Assembly (NCBI GenBank): GCA_034440455.1
Contig: JAWXCB010000080.1
Span: forward strand, 1-47,289
DNA length: 47,289 bases
Reading direction: 5' to 3'
Source: JAWXCB01 sp034440455
Lineage (GTDB): Bacteria > Bacteroidota > Bacteroidia > Chitinophagales > CAIOSU01
The position numbers were made by a program, and so were the translations under genes. Each line of letters opens with the position of its first letter. Position 1 is the stretch's first letter. A model generated the notes under the pieces. The model had not been told where the DNA came from and did not search any database. It saw nothing but the letters and a program-made list of their open reading frames with translations. Below, piece after piece: positions 16,046-23,660 of the stretch.

Positions 16046-18862
16046 ATGAAATATTTCTCCGCAGACTATTGGGTTATTCTTTTCTGCTCATTGGCTTCAA
16101 CTTCCTATTCTCAAACCTTCACTGAAGTAAGCCAGCTCGCAGGCATCAATCATTTCATCTACTCTCCTTCGCTCATTGGCGGTGGCTGCGCATTTTTTGA
16201 TTACAACAATGACGGCTGGCTCGACATTTATATTGTCGGTGGATTAAACCAAGACAAACTCTATCGCAATAATGGCGATGGCTCATTTACTGATGTTGCC
16301 GCATCTGCGGGGCTTTATGCGGCAGGATTATTCTATACACAGGGTGTGGTGACTGGAGATATTGACAACGATGGCAACCGCGATATTTTCGTTACCACGC
16401 TGGGCGACAACAATGATTGGGCTGAACCGGTGCGCAATATTCTCTACCGCAACAACGGCAACGGCACATTCACCGACATTGCAGCGTTTGCAGGTCTTAC
16501 AGATTCCACATGGAGCGTATCCGCCAGTATGGGTGATTACAACCTTGACGGCTATCTTGATATTTATGTTGGAAATTATGTCGCGCAAACTGCTTTCATC
16601 CGCCACCCGATTTCCAATGAAATCATCGGATTTGCACATACGGGATTTGAAGATTATTTGTATTTGAATAACGGCAACAACACGTTCACGCAAATTGCTC
16701 CGCAGTTGCAAACGAACAATGCAGGCACTACGCTCGCAACTGCTTTCTCGGATTTCGACAACGACAGCGATATGGATATTTATGTTGCAAATGATTTTGG
16801 CGAATGGGTGATTCCGAATGTGCTTTACCGGAATGAATATCCGCTTGATTCTTTCACGGATGTCAGCGCAGCGTCAGGCGCAAATGCGGGTATTTACGGA
16901 ATGGGAATCGCAGTGGGCGACTACAATGAGGATGGCAACTTGGATTATTATATCACCAACATCGGCAGAAATGTGTTGTATCAAAACAACGGCAACGGCA
17001 CGTTCAGCGATGTTACCGATTCAGCCGGAGTTATAAATACTTATACGCCCGATAGTTTGTTTACCACAAGCTGGGGTACTGCGTTTTTTGATTATGATAA
17101 TAATACCTGGCTCGATTTGTTTGTTTCAAACGGGCAGATTCCCGCAGTTGACATTATTGCCACCGGTGTAAAAGACCCGCATAAACTTTTCAGAAATAAC
17201 ATGGACGGCACGTTCACTGATGTGTCAGCGCTCGAAGGCGTGAGTGATTCTACAAAAGGCAGAGGTTTTGCGACAGGCGATTATGACAATGATGGCGATT
17301 TGGATATGCTCGTGGCGTGTACCCATCAGTTTCAAAATGGCGCGGGAACAAAAGTGTTGCTCTATCGCAACGATCAGGCAAACGGCAATCATTGGCTGAA
17401 AGTGAATGTGCAGGGAACGGTGAATGCGCACGATGCTTTCGGAACACGCATCGAAGTATATGCAGGCGGAAGAAAATGGCTCCGCGAGATTGATGGCGGC
17501 TCCAGCCATGCTTCGCAAAACAGCAGCACCGCGCATTTCGGACTCGGAAGCTACGCGCAGATTGACAGCCTTGTCGTGATTTGGCTCGGAGGTAATCGGT
17601 TTACGCTCTACAATCTCACAGCCGACCAAACGCTCACAATTATTGAAAACGGGCAAAGCATCGTGCAGCAAGATGTGTTTGTTGAAATCTGCGCGGGCGA
17701 CAGCGTGCTTGCGGGTGGCGCGTTTCAAACAACAGCCGGAGAATATTCCGATACATTTCCATTAGCGGGTAATATTGACAGCATTGTGATTACGCATCTC
17801 ACCGTTCACCAAAATGAATTGACAACGCGGCATTTCGATGTGTGCGATGGCGACAGCATTTTGCTGAATGGAATTTACTTTCATGCAGACACGCTGCTCA
17901 CTGATTCACTCACAAGCGTTTTTGGTTGCGACAGCATTGTGCTGACAGAAATAATTTTTCAGTCGCGGCAAGTTGCAATTGCAGACGCGCTGATTTGTGA
18001 AGGCGACAGCATCTTTGCGGGTGGCGCGTGGCAAACGCAAAGCGGAACATATTATGACACCATCCCAGCGGGTGCTTTATGCGACCATGTGCTAATCACC
18101 GCGCTTGGAGTGATTCCCGCAATTGAGCCTGACACGCTGCAAGCTTTTATTTGTACAGGCGACAGTCTCCTTGCGGGTGGCGCATACCAAACTGCTGAGG
18201 GTTTTTATGCAAATACGTTCACGGTGCCTTTTGGCTGCGATAGCGTTGTTGTCACTGACTTAAAAATTCTGAACCACGATCCCATTACACAAACATTAAC
18301 AACCTGCGCTGGCGACAGCATTTTTGCAGGTGGCGCGTTTCAAACAACAGCCGGAATTTATTATGACAGTTTGCTCAATGCCAATGGTTGTGACAGCTTA
18401 ATTATTTCTGAGTTGAATTTTTATGCAAGCTATTCTGCTGATACGGGTTTGATTATTGCTGATGGCGACAGCGCTTTCATCGCAGGCGGTTGGCAAACTG
18501 AAGCAGGAACTTATACCGACATGCTTACAACTGCGAATGGTTGTGACAGCATTCTCACTTGGGAATTAATTGTTGAGTCTGTCGGCATTGAAACTATTTC
18601 GCAAGAAAATTTCCAGTTGCAGGTTTACCCGAATCCTGCCAACTCAAATTTTACAGTTTCTTATTTCTTACAAAATGAAGAAACAGTAAGCCTGAAGCTG
18701 CTGGATATTTCAGGGAAAGAAGCACTTCGGATTTTGGATAAAAAAATAACCGTAGGAACACATCAACTTGAAATTTCCAATTCTACGCTTGCGCCCGGAA
18801 TGTATTTACTCACGTTCAGAACATCTTCCCGCTTGGGAGAGTTGAAGTTGATTCTATATTAA
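16046..18862 (+). CDS. T9SS type A cargo with FG-GAP/VCBS repeats and ASPIC/UnbV domain
   Basis: A 938-residue secreted protein of the CRTAC1 type. Residues 1-22 form a signal peptide (WVILFCSLASTSYSQ). Residues 45-440 hold about seven FG-GAP/VCBS blades with calcium-binding signatures such as FDYNNDGWLDIYI, DIDNDGNRDIFV, DYNLDGYLDIYV and DYDNDGDLDMLV. An ASPIC/UnbV domain follows at about 450-540 (GTRIEVYAGGRKWLREIDGG). Residues 547-845 are six tandem repeats of about 51 residues. The C-terminus (VYPNPANSNFTVSY ... APGMYLLTF) is a type A sorting domain. An adhesive or surface role is inferred. No neighbouring gene clarifies it. Confidence 0.92.
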   Translation: MKYFSADYWVILFCSLASTSYSQTFTEVSQLAGINHFIYSPSLIGGGCAFFDYNNDGWLDIYIVGGLNQDKLYRNNGDGSFTDVAASAGLYAAGLFYTQGVVTGDIDNDGNRDIFVTTLGDNNDWAEPVRNILYRNNGNGTFTDIAAFAGLTDSTWSVSASMGDYNLDGYLDIYVGNYVAQTAFIRHPISNEIIGFAHTGFEDYLYLNNGNNTFTQIAPQLQTNNAGTTLATAFSDFDNDSDMDIYVANDFGEWVIPNVLYRNEYPLDSFTDVSAASGANAGIYGMGIAVGDYNEDGNLDYYITNIGRNVLYQNNGNGTFSDVTDSAGVINTYTPDSLFTTSWGTAFFDYDNNTWLDLFVSNGQIPAVDIIATGVKDPHKLFRNNMDGTFTDVSALEGVSDSTKGRGFATGDYDNDGDLDMLVACTHQFQNGAGTKVLLYRNDQANGNHWLKVNVQGTVNAHDAFGTRIEVYAGGRKWLREIDGGSSHASQNSSTAHFGLGSYAQIDSLVVIWLGGNRFTLYNLTADQTLTIIENGQSIVQQDVFVEICAGDSVLAGGAFQTTAGEYSDTFPLAGNIDSIVITHLTVHQNELTTRHFDVCDGDSILLNGIYFHADTLLTDSLTSVFGCDSIVLTEIIFQSRQVAIADALICEGDSIFAGGAWQTQSGTYYDTIPAGALCDHVLITALGVIPAIEPDTLQAFICTGDSLLAGGAYQTAEGFYANTFTVPFGCDSVVVTDLKILNHDPITQTLTTCAGDSIFAGGAFQTTAGIYYDSLLNANGCDSLIISELNFYASYSADTGLIIADGDSAFIAGGWQTEAGTYTDMLTTANGCDSILTWELIVESVGIETISQENFQLQVYPNPANSNFTVSYFLQNEETVSLKLLDISGKEALRILDKKITVGTHQLEISNSTLAPGMYLLTFRTSSRLGELKLILY
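17686..18579 (+). repeat. Six tandem ~51-codon repeats
   Basis: Each unit follows CxGDSxxAGGxxQTxxGxYxDT, then about 5 residues, then GCDSxxxT. The units begin at EICAGDS, DVCDGDS, LICEGDS, FICTGDS, TTCAGDS and IIADGDS. Unit 2 lacks the AGG and QT positions and unit 6 has lost its first Cys. Similarity is visible at DNA level (GCGACAGCAT and GGTGGCGCG recur). Confidence 0.85.
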
Positions 18863-18872
18863 CGACCTGAAA

Positions 18873-18908
18873 CAGAAAAGGCAGTACTCTTTGAGTCCTG
18901 CCTTTCTG
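18873..18908 (+). terminator. Terminator-like hairpin after the FG-GAP gene
   Basis: CAGAAAAGGCAG (18873-18884) pairs with CTGCCTTTCTG (18898-18908) with one bulge, starting 10 nt after the stop codon. The T content after the stem is modest. Confidence 0.5.
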
Positions 18909-18985
18909 CTTTGGATAGCCCCTTCTGACCATCCAAATGTCCTGCAACCTGCTTAACAAAGATGGGGCAAGTTTTTTTTGTGTGC

Positions 18986-19001
18986 GGTGACTTTAGTCAC
19001 C
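18986..19001. repeat. Short perfect hairpin
   Basis: GGTGAC-TTTA-GTCACC lies between the convergent FG-GAP and thioredoxin genes, 48 nt beyond the latter's stop. It could serve as a minus-strand terminator or be another dispersed palindrome. Confidence 0.5.
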
Positions 19002-19049
19002 ATTGATAAATGATTTTTATCGGGCTGAATTAGAATGACTGTAGTGAGG

Positions 19050-19583
19050 TTAATTTTTTTTAAGTAACCCCGCAATCACTGCCTTCATCTCATCAAACTC
19101 TGCGCGTTCAAACAGGCGCGTGAGGAAAACAATTTTTCCGTTTTGGTCAATGATGATGTTGCGCGTGACGCCACTTTTTTCCTGCGCAAATAATTTAAAC
19201 ACTTCGCCACCGGGATCAAGCGATAGCGGATAGGTGATGCCTGTTGCTTCTGCAAATGCTTTTACTTTTTCGAGCGGTTCATCCAAATCAACTCCGTATA
19301 ACTTCAATCCTTTGTCTTTATATACCTGCCAGATTTCAGATTCGATGAAGGGCATTTCTTTCCTGCACACTCCACACCAGCTTGCGGTGAATTGAAGCAT
19401 GATTACATTGCCTTTTAATTTTTTTGATTTTACTTTTTCTCCTGTTGCCAGCACAAACTCAAACGCGGGCGTAGTATCGCCCACTTGCACAATGTAACCG
19501 CGAGTATCTGTTGTTTGCGCGACAACTTTGAACTGACAAACTATGAATAACAGGAAACCGAAAGCAAACAGGTTCTTCATCAT
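19050..19583 (-). CDS. TlpA/ResA-like exported thiol-disulfide oxidoreductase
   Basis: A 177-residue thioredoxin-fold protein with a signal peptide (residues 1-23, LFAFGFLLFIVCQFKVVAQ), so it acts in the periplasm. The redox motif WCGVC gives Cys70 and Cys73, within TASWCGVCRKEMPFI. The redoxin core continues with LYGVDLDEP and IIIDQNGKIVFLTRLF. The residue just before that last strand, where thioredoxins carry the cis-proline, appears to be Thr140 (SGVTRN). The likely role is reduction or oxidation of exported protein thiols. It is monocistronic, and its promoter region is shared back-to-back with the DNA alkylation repair gene. Confidence 0.88.
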   Translation of the reverse strand: MMKNLFAFGFLLFIVCQFKVVAQTTDTRGYIVQVGDTTPAFEFVLATGEKVKSKKLKGNVIMLQFTASWCGVCRKEMPFIESEIWQVYKDKGLKLYGVDLDEPLEKVKAFAEATGITYPLSLDPGGEVFKLFAQEKSGVTRNIIIDQNGKIVFLTRLFERAEFDEMKAVIAGLLKKN

Positions 19584-19593
19584 TTTTTTTTTA

Positions 19594-19601
19594 CAAAATT
19601 A
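19594..19601 (-). promoter_or_regulatory. -7 box of the thioredoxin gene
   Basis: TAATTTTG on the minus strand is a perfect TAnnTTTG match, 10 nt upstream of the start codon. No good -33 element is visible. Confidence 0.45.
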
Positions 19602-19658
19602 CTCACCTGCACCGGTGAAATTGTTTTTCTGAACATCTCAGGCGACCTTCGTCTATTC

Positions 19659-19666
19659 TACATTTG
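19659..19666 (+). promoter_or_regulatory. -7 box of the DNA alkylation repair gene
   Basis: TACATTTG is a perfect TAnnTTTG match ending 2 nt before the ATG at 19669. Transcription from it would give a leaderless or nearly leaderless message, or the true start lies further in. No clear -33 box is visible. Confidence 0.4.
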
Positions 19667-19668
19667 AT

Positions 19669-20337
19669 ATGAGATACCTTGACCCGCTTGAAAAGAGCTA
19701 TCGCAAACACGCTGATAAACAACGCGCAGTTGCAATGGCAAAAAACATGAAAGACCGGTTTGAATATTTCGGCATCATGTCACCAATTAGAAAAGAACTT
19801 GACAGAGAATTTTTGCGGCAACACGGAATACCAGAAGCCTCTGAACTTCCCACAATTATCAAAGCAGCATATCGAAAGCCTCAGCGCGAGTTCCAGTATT
19901 TCGTCAACGAACTGACAAGAAAACAGGTGAAGCAACTGCCGGAAGATTTTATCGAAACAGCACATTTCATGCTCGTAACAAAATCGTTGTGGGACACTGT
20001 TGATGCCATTGCTGTGGACATTGTAGGTGGATTGGTGTTACGCTATCCTGGTTTAACATAAAAGATGGACGAATGGATTGACGATGAAAACTTCTGGTTG
20101 CAACGCACCGCTATTTTGCATCAGTTGCGCTACAAAAAACAGACGGATGAAAAACGGTTGTTCGCCTACTGCCTGAAATATGCCGCACAAAAAGAATTTT
20201 TCATCCGCAAGGCAATCGGGTGGGCGCTGCGCGAATATTCAAAAACAAATCCCGCAGCGGTGAAAAGGTTTGTGAAGGAGGCTCCGCTTTCTAATTTCAG
20301 CAAGAAGGAGGCGATGAAATGGATAGACAACCATTAA
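19669..20337 (+). pseudogene. AlkD-like DNA alkylation repair protein, interrupted by an in-frame TAA
   Basis: Conceptually a HEAT-like DNA glycosylase of the AlkD family, which excises alkylated bases. The first 130 codons (LEKSYRKHADKQRAVAMAKNMKDRFEYFGI, FVNELTRKQVKQLP, LVTKSLWDTVDAIAV) and the following 91 codons (EWIDDENFWLQRTAILHQLRY, FFIRKAIGWALREYSKTNPAAV) are consecutive parts of one family member. They lie in the same reading frame, separated only by a TAA at 20059-20061 between GLT and KMDEW. The total of about 222 residues matches the family length. It is therefore either a nonsense-mutated gene, a sequencing error, or two chains. The first piece lacks the WLQR and RKAIGW helices that hold key DNA-contacting residues. 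The last 4 nt overlap the convergent toxin gene. Confidence 0.85.
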
Positions 20338-20663
20338 CCTTGCAGCCTCTTTACCAAATCTCGTATCTCATTGTCACGAGCGGTTTCTTTTTCTGACTTA
20401 TCATATATTGACACCAGATAGATTTTCGTAACTGCCACTTTCACACAGGTGATTACCCTTGCTCCGCCACTTTTCCCCTTGCCCTTTGATGTAATGGAGA
20501 GGCGTACTTTGTAAACATCACCGCCAAGCCCAGTTCCAATGCGGGGATTCATCGCTAACTCCTGTGCAAGAGTTGCAATGTCTTCTTTGAGCGAGCGGTA
20601 TTTTTTAGATAATCTTTTCGCTTCAGTGCGAAAATGCGGAGTGGCTTCTACGCTATAAGTCAT
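20334..20663 (-). CDS. RelE/ParE-family toxin
   Basis: A 109-residue basic protein with the RelE/ParE arrangement: MTYSVEATPHFRTEAKRLSKKYRSLKEDI, then a central strand region (VYKVRLSIT, GGARVITCVKVA) and a final strand-helix IYLVSIYDKSEKETARDNEIRDLVKRL. Members are usually mRNA interferases or gyrase poisons neutralised by the co-encoded antitoxin. Which activity applies cannot be read here. The start overlaps the antitoxin's 3' end by 11 nt, the normal antitoxin-first order. Its stop overlaps the convergent DNA repair gene by 4 nt. Confidence 0.82.
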   Translation of the reverse strand: MTYSVEATPHFRTEAKRLSKKYRSLKEDIATLAQELAMNPRIGTGLGGDVYKVRLSITSKGKGKSGGARVITCVKVAVTKIYLVSIYDKSEKETARDNEIRDLVKRLQG

Positions 20664-20868
20664 TCAGCAATTGTTTAAGGGAGATGGATTTTAACTTCCC
20701 TCTTTCAATTTGCTTCACTTGTTTCAATCCTTTCTCTATTCCCGCCAGCGTTCCTGATTTCTTTGATGACCGTTTTTTCAACTCAGAAGTAATCTTCTCC
20801 CACTCTCTGATGGGAACGAATACGCCTACAGGATTGCCTTTGGCATCAAATGTAAATTGGAAAGACAT
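20653..20868 (-). CDS. Antitoxin partner of the RelE/ParE-type toxin
   Basis: A 71-residue protein from the ATG at 20868 (MSFQFTFDAKGNPVGVFVPIREWEKI). A longer in-frame start at 20931 would overlap batE and is less likely. The N-terminal half resembles the DNA-binding strand-helix of Phd/YefM-like antitoxins. The C-terminal half (KKRSSKKSGTLAGIEKGLKQVKQIERG) is basic and helical and would wrap the toxin. Only 29 nt separate it from the end of batE, so read-through from the bat operon is possible. Confidence 0.7.
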   Translation of the reverse strand: MSFQFTFDAKGNPVGVFVPIREWEKITSELKKRSSKKSGTLAGIEKGLKQVKQIERGKLKSISLKQLLNDL

Positions 20869-20897
20869 GTTCAGTAAAATTACCTGATTCTTTTTGT

Positions 20898-21773
20898 CTA
20901 AATCATCTCCAAACTGTTGCGCATCATCCATCCCACTTTCCCGTCAGCAAGTTGAATCTTCTGCCACTCACCTTCAGATTCAAGCACCGCAACTTTGATT
21001 CCTTCGCGCAGGATGAACAGGTCGGTGCTTTGGGGGTCGGGAGCGCTTTTCACATACACGTTCTTCACAAATACAATTCCTTCGGTGCTTTCACGCTGGT
21101 AGTTGTATTGACTGTATGTAAGAAAATCGAAAGTGAGTGAAAGCAACAGTGCGAAAAGCGCTGCAAGAAAACTGATGCGCTTCACCCACAAAAAATTCAC
21201 AAATAAAAAGAGCAGCGCAAACGCGAACGTCACCCACACCATACCCAGCGCAAGTTTCGCCCAGCCATCTGAAGAATGACGGATAACGAGATTTTTCGTC
21301 CAGCGTACAAAAAACAATTCAGGCACCGGCTCTACACGGTCCACCACGCGCAGGTTGGAGATGCGCAAGTTGAAATCAATATCCGCATCATCAGGAGAAA
21401 GTTTCTTTGCGCGTTCAAAATTTAAAATAGAGGACGCCAGATTTCCAAGTTTAAAATGCGCGTTACCCAAATTGAAAAATAACTCTGCCGAAACATAACC
21501 CGACTTCGCAACGGAATCATACAGCGCAATAGAGCCTTCATAATTTTTTTCTTTGTAGAGTTGATTGGCTTGATTGAAAAGTTCATTGGGAGATTGAGCT
21601 ATTAACAATAGAGGAAAAAGAAGTAGCGAAAACATCAAGCAAAGAAATCCCCTCCGCTTACGCTCAATCCCAGCGCATGGAACTCCCCCTTGGAAGGGGG
21701 AGAGTTTGAGAGCATCGCTTCTCACGTCTCTTGTCTCATGTCTCACGTCTAATATCTCAAGTCTCTTTCTCAC
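20898..21773 (-). CDS. batE: BatE, TPR and SH3-like aerotolerance protein
   Basis: The last gene of the bat operon. The mature part carries TPR helices (LFNQANQLYKEKNYEGSIALYD, LFFNLGNAHFKLGNLASSILNF; about residues 62-125). Two membrane segments follow (LALGMVWVTFAFALLFLFV and ISFLAALFALLLSLTF), then a C-terminal SH3-like domain (VKNVYVKSAPDPQSTDLFILREGIKVAVLE ... KVGWM). The start is a GTG at 21773 that overlaps the batD stop as GTGA. An ATG at 21635 (MFSLLLFPLLLIAQ) is an alternative. If the GTG is used, residues 1-44 include a repeat-derived segment (LSPFQGGVPCAG) ahead of the signal core. It is thought to act with BatA-D in the envelope. Confidence 0.88.
   Translation of the reverse strand: MRKRLEILDVRHETRDVRSDALKLSPFQGGVPCAGIERKRRGFLCLMFSLLLFPLLLIAQSPNELFNQANQLYKEKNYEGSIALYDSVAKSGYVSAELFFNLGNAHFKLGNLASSILNFERAKKLSPDDADIDFNLRISNLRVVDRVEPVPELFFVRWTKNLVIRHSSDGWAKLALGMVWVTFAFALLFLFVNFLWVKRISFLAALFALLLSLTFDFLTYSQYNYQRESTEGIVFVKNVYVKSAPDPQSTDLFILREGIKVAVLESEGEWQKIQLADGKVGWMMRNSLEMI
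21649..21757. repeat. Composite repeat inside the 5' end of batE
   Basis: The core 21649-21708 runs from CCCCTCCGC to GAGTTTG and contains the hairpin CTCCCCCTT-GG-AAGGGGGAG. It aligns over about 60 nt with 23547-23605 in batD. Behind it comes a degenerate run of GTCTCACGTCTC-like units ending in CGTCTAATATCT, which recurs at 29161-29172 between moxR and the glycosyltransferase gene. Confidence 0.8.
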
Positions 21774-23659
21774 AACTCGGAATCCAATTTTGAAATAATC
21801 TCGTTCGCGTCATCATATCCCTTCTTCATCTCGCCATCAGAAACAGGAGAGAATAACGCCATTTCAGCAGCATCCAGCGTTTTGAACACAAGCTGAATTG
21901 TTTCCGGTGCAATCTTTTTCTCTGTCAGCACGAGTTGAATTTGCTCGCGTGAAAGCGCAGACTGGCTGATGTTCAACTTGTCGCCCAAGTAGCCCCAGAT
22001 GGCGCGTGTGATTTCATCATAAAATGCTTTCCGGTTTTGCTCACCGAGATATTTCTTCGCCTGCTTTAATCTCTTGGTTGCTTCTTTGTTTGCTCTTCGA
22101 TTTTTCAGCAATGCGGTATTGCCGGAAAGTTTTTCTTCCCTGCGTTTATAGGCAAACAAAAGCGTAAACAGCAGGAAGGGTGTTGCGTACATCCCGCCAA
22201 ACATCCATGATGTAAGAAAGTAATCGTTGCGCTTTTTCAAATTCACCTCTCCGGTTTTGATATAGCGAATGTCTTCACCGAGCAGTTCCACTTCTTCCTT
22301 GTTAATTCCTGTAATAGATGGCGTAGAAGAAACCGTTGATTCACCCTCTACATTAATGATATACTCCTGCGATTGTAGCGTGACATATTCCTGTTTGCGT
22401 AAATCGAAATAAGAAAATTCAACAGGGGGAATTTTAAACTGACCCCCCCTTCTTGGAATAACAAGATACTCATAGGATTTCGAGCCGCTGATAATGTTGT
22501 TCTTCTTTGAAATCTTCTCCGAAGATTTCGGATCGAATGTTTCCAAATCAGCCGGGAGGTTGATTTTAGGAACGTCAAGCATCTTAATATTTCCGGTTCC
22601 CGAAATACTCACTTTCAGCGTTACTGGCTCGTCAGGCTTTGTTACAGTTTTATCCAACGCCACTTCCATGCTGTATTCACCCACTGCACCATTAAAACTC
22701 AGCGGTGCGCCAGCAGGCAGAGGCTTCACTTTAATTTTTACTGCGTTGCTTTTGAATTTATAGGGATAATCCTGATAGGTGGAAAAAAACCCGCGATTAT
22801 TTGTTTGCACACGCACGTAGGTCTGCAACTCCATCGGTTCAATTTGCAATTCGCCTCCGCGTTGCGAAAACAGCGCGTCTTTTTTAACAATAGAAACATT
22901 GAACTGCACTCCCTCATACACTTCGGAAGAAAACTGCGTGTTTTCAGGCACCTCTAACTCTTGTGTCCAAAAGCCTGTGTAGGCGGGCGCTTCCACAACG
23001 GAAGTATTGCCCATGGTAGCGCGATAGTAGAGCTTGTAAGTGGCAGTGATTTGTTCGCCCTGATTCACTTCTTTCTTGTCCACGATTAATCGCAAAAAAA
23101 CATTATCACTGATTTGAGAATTAATATCCTGCTCGCCACCCTGTTGGGTTTTTTCTTTTGCATCAGCTTTTGTCACTTCCACCGTCACGGAGTTTGATGA
23201 AATTGCTTTTCCTCCGACAACAATACTTGCAGGCGCAATTGTAAACGTGCCTTCTTTATTTGGCTTCAGGTAATAGGAAAATGCAATACTGCGCGACATA
23301 TTTCCATTGATGTACTGCATGTTCGTTGACTGGTTGGGACCCGACAACACGCTGAAATCACTAAGCGATGGCGGTGTAAAATTTTTTCCGTCCGTATTCG
23401 TGAGCGTGAACGTAATTTGGAACGTGCTGTTCACCGAAATCTTCTTTTTATCTAAGGAAGCAGTGAAACTGCCCTGCGCAAAAATTGAAAATGAATAAAG
23501 AAGAAGAGGAAGTAAAACCAAAACATATCGCAGAACCGAGAGAACCCCCTCCCGCAAACGCACAAAGCCAACGCAAGGAACTCCCCCTTGCAGGGGGAGA
23601 GTTTGCCCGCGCTTCCTGTCTCGCATCTCACGTCTCCTATCAAAAGTCTTATGTCTCAT
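21770..23659 (-). CDS. batD: BatD, exported membrane-anchored aerotolerance protein
   Basis: A 629-residue protein with several Ig-like beta domains (SFTASLDKKKISVNSTFQITFTLTN, LRLIVDKKEVNQGEQITATYKLYY, MEVALDKTVTKPDEPVTLKVSISGTGNIK), as in the BatD family. A membrane helix lies near residue 480 (FLTSWMFGGMYATPFLLFTLLFAY), with a cytoplasmic helical tail (ATKRLKQAKKYLGEQNRKAFYDEIT). The ATG at 23659 lies 1 nt after the batC stop. No other ATG or GTG occurs before the signal core (VLRYVLVLLPLLLYSFSIFAQ), so the repeat-derived leader (TLPLQGGVPCVG) is very likely translated. It probably assembles with BatA/B in the periplasm. Confidence 0.9.
   Translation of the reverse strand: MRHKTFDRRREMRDRKRGQTLPLQGGVPCVGFVRLREGVLSVLRYVLVLLPLLLYSFSIFAQGSFTASLDKKKISVNSTFQITFTLTNTDGKNFTPPSLSDFSVLSGPNQSTNMQYINGNMSRSIAFSYYLKPNKEGTFTIAPASIVVGGKAISSNSVTVEVTKADAKEKTQQGGEQDINSQISDNVFLRLIVDKKEVNQGEQITATYKLYYRATMGNTSVVEAPAYTGFWTQELEVPENTQFSSEVYEGVQFNVSIVKKDALFSQRGGELQIEPMELQTYVRVQTNNRGFFSTYQDYPYKFKSNAVKIKVKPLPAGAPLSFNGAVGEYSMEVALDKTVTKPDEPVTLKVSISGTGNIKMLDVPKINLPADLETFDPKSSEKISKKNNIISGSKSYEYLVIPRRGGQFKIPPVEFSYFDLRKQEYVTLQSQEYIINVEGESTVSSTPSITGINKEEVELLGEDIRYIKTGEVNLKKRNDYFLTSWMFGGMYATPFLLFTLLFAYKRREEKLSGNTALLKNRRANKEATKRLKQAKKYLGEQNRKAFYDEITRAIWGYLGDKLNISQSALSREQIQLVLTEKKIAPETIQLVFKTLDAAEMALFSPVSDGEMKKGYDDANEIISKLDSEL
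23547..23659. repeat. Composite repeat inside the 5' end of batD
   Basis: The core 23547-23605 contains CTCCCCCTTGCAGGGGGAG and aligns with 21649-21708. It is followed by GTCTCGCATCTCACGTCTCC-like degenerate units that reach the batD start codon. Confidence 0.8.
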
Positions 23660-23660
23660 T

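Noticed and set aside
20931..20931. Longer antitoxin start overlapping batE
   Set aside because: The extra 21 residues are the out-of-frame end of batE. MSFQFTFDAKG at 20868 is a normal antitoxin start.
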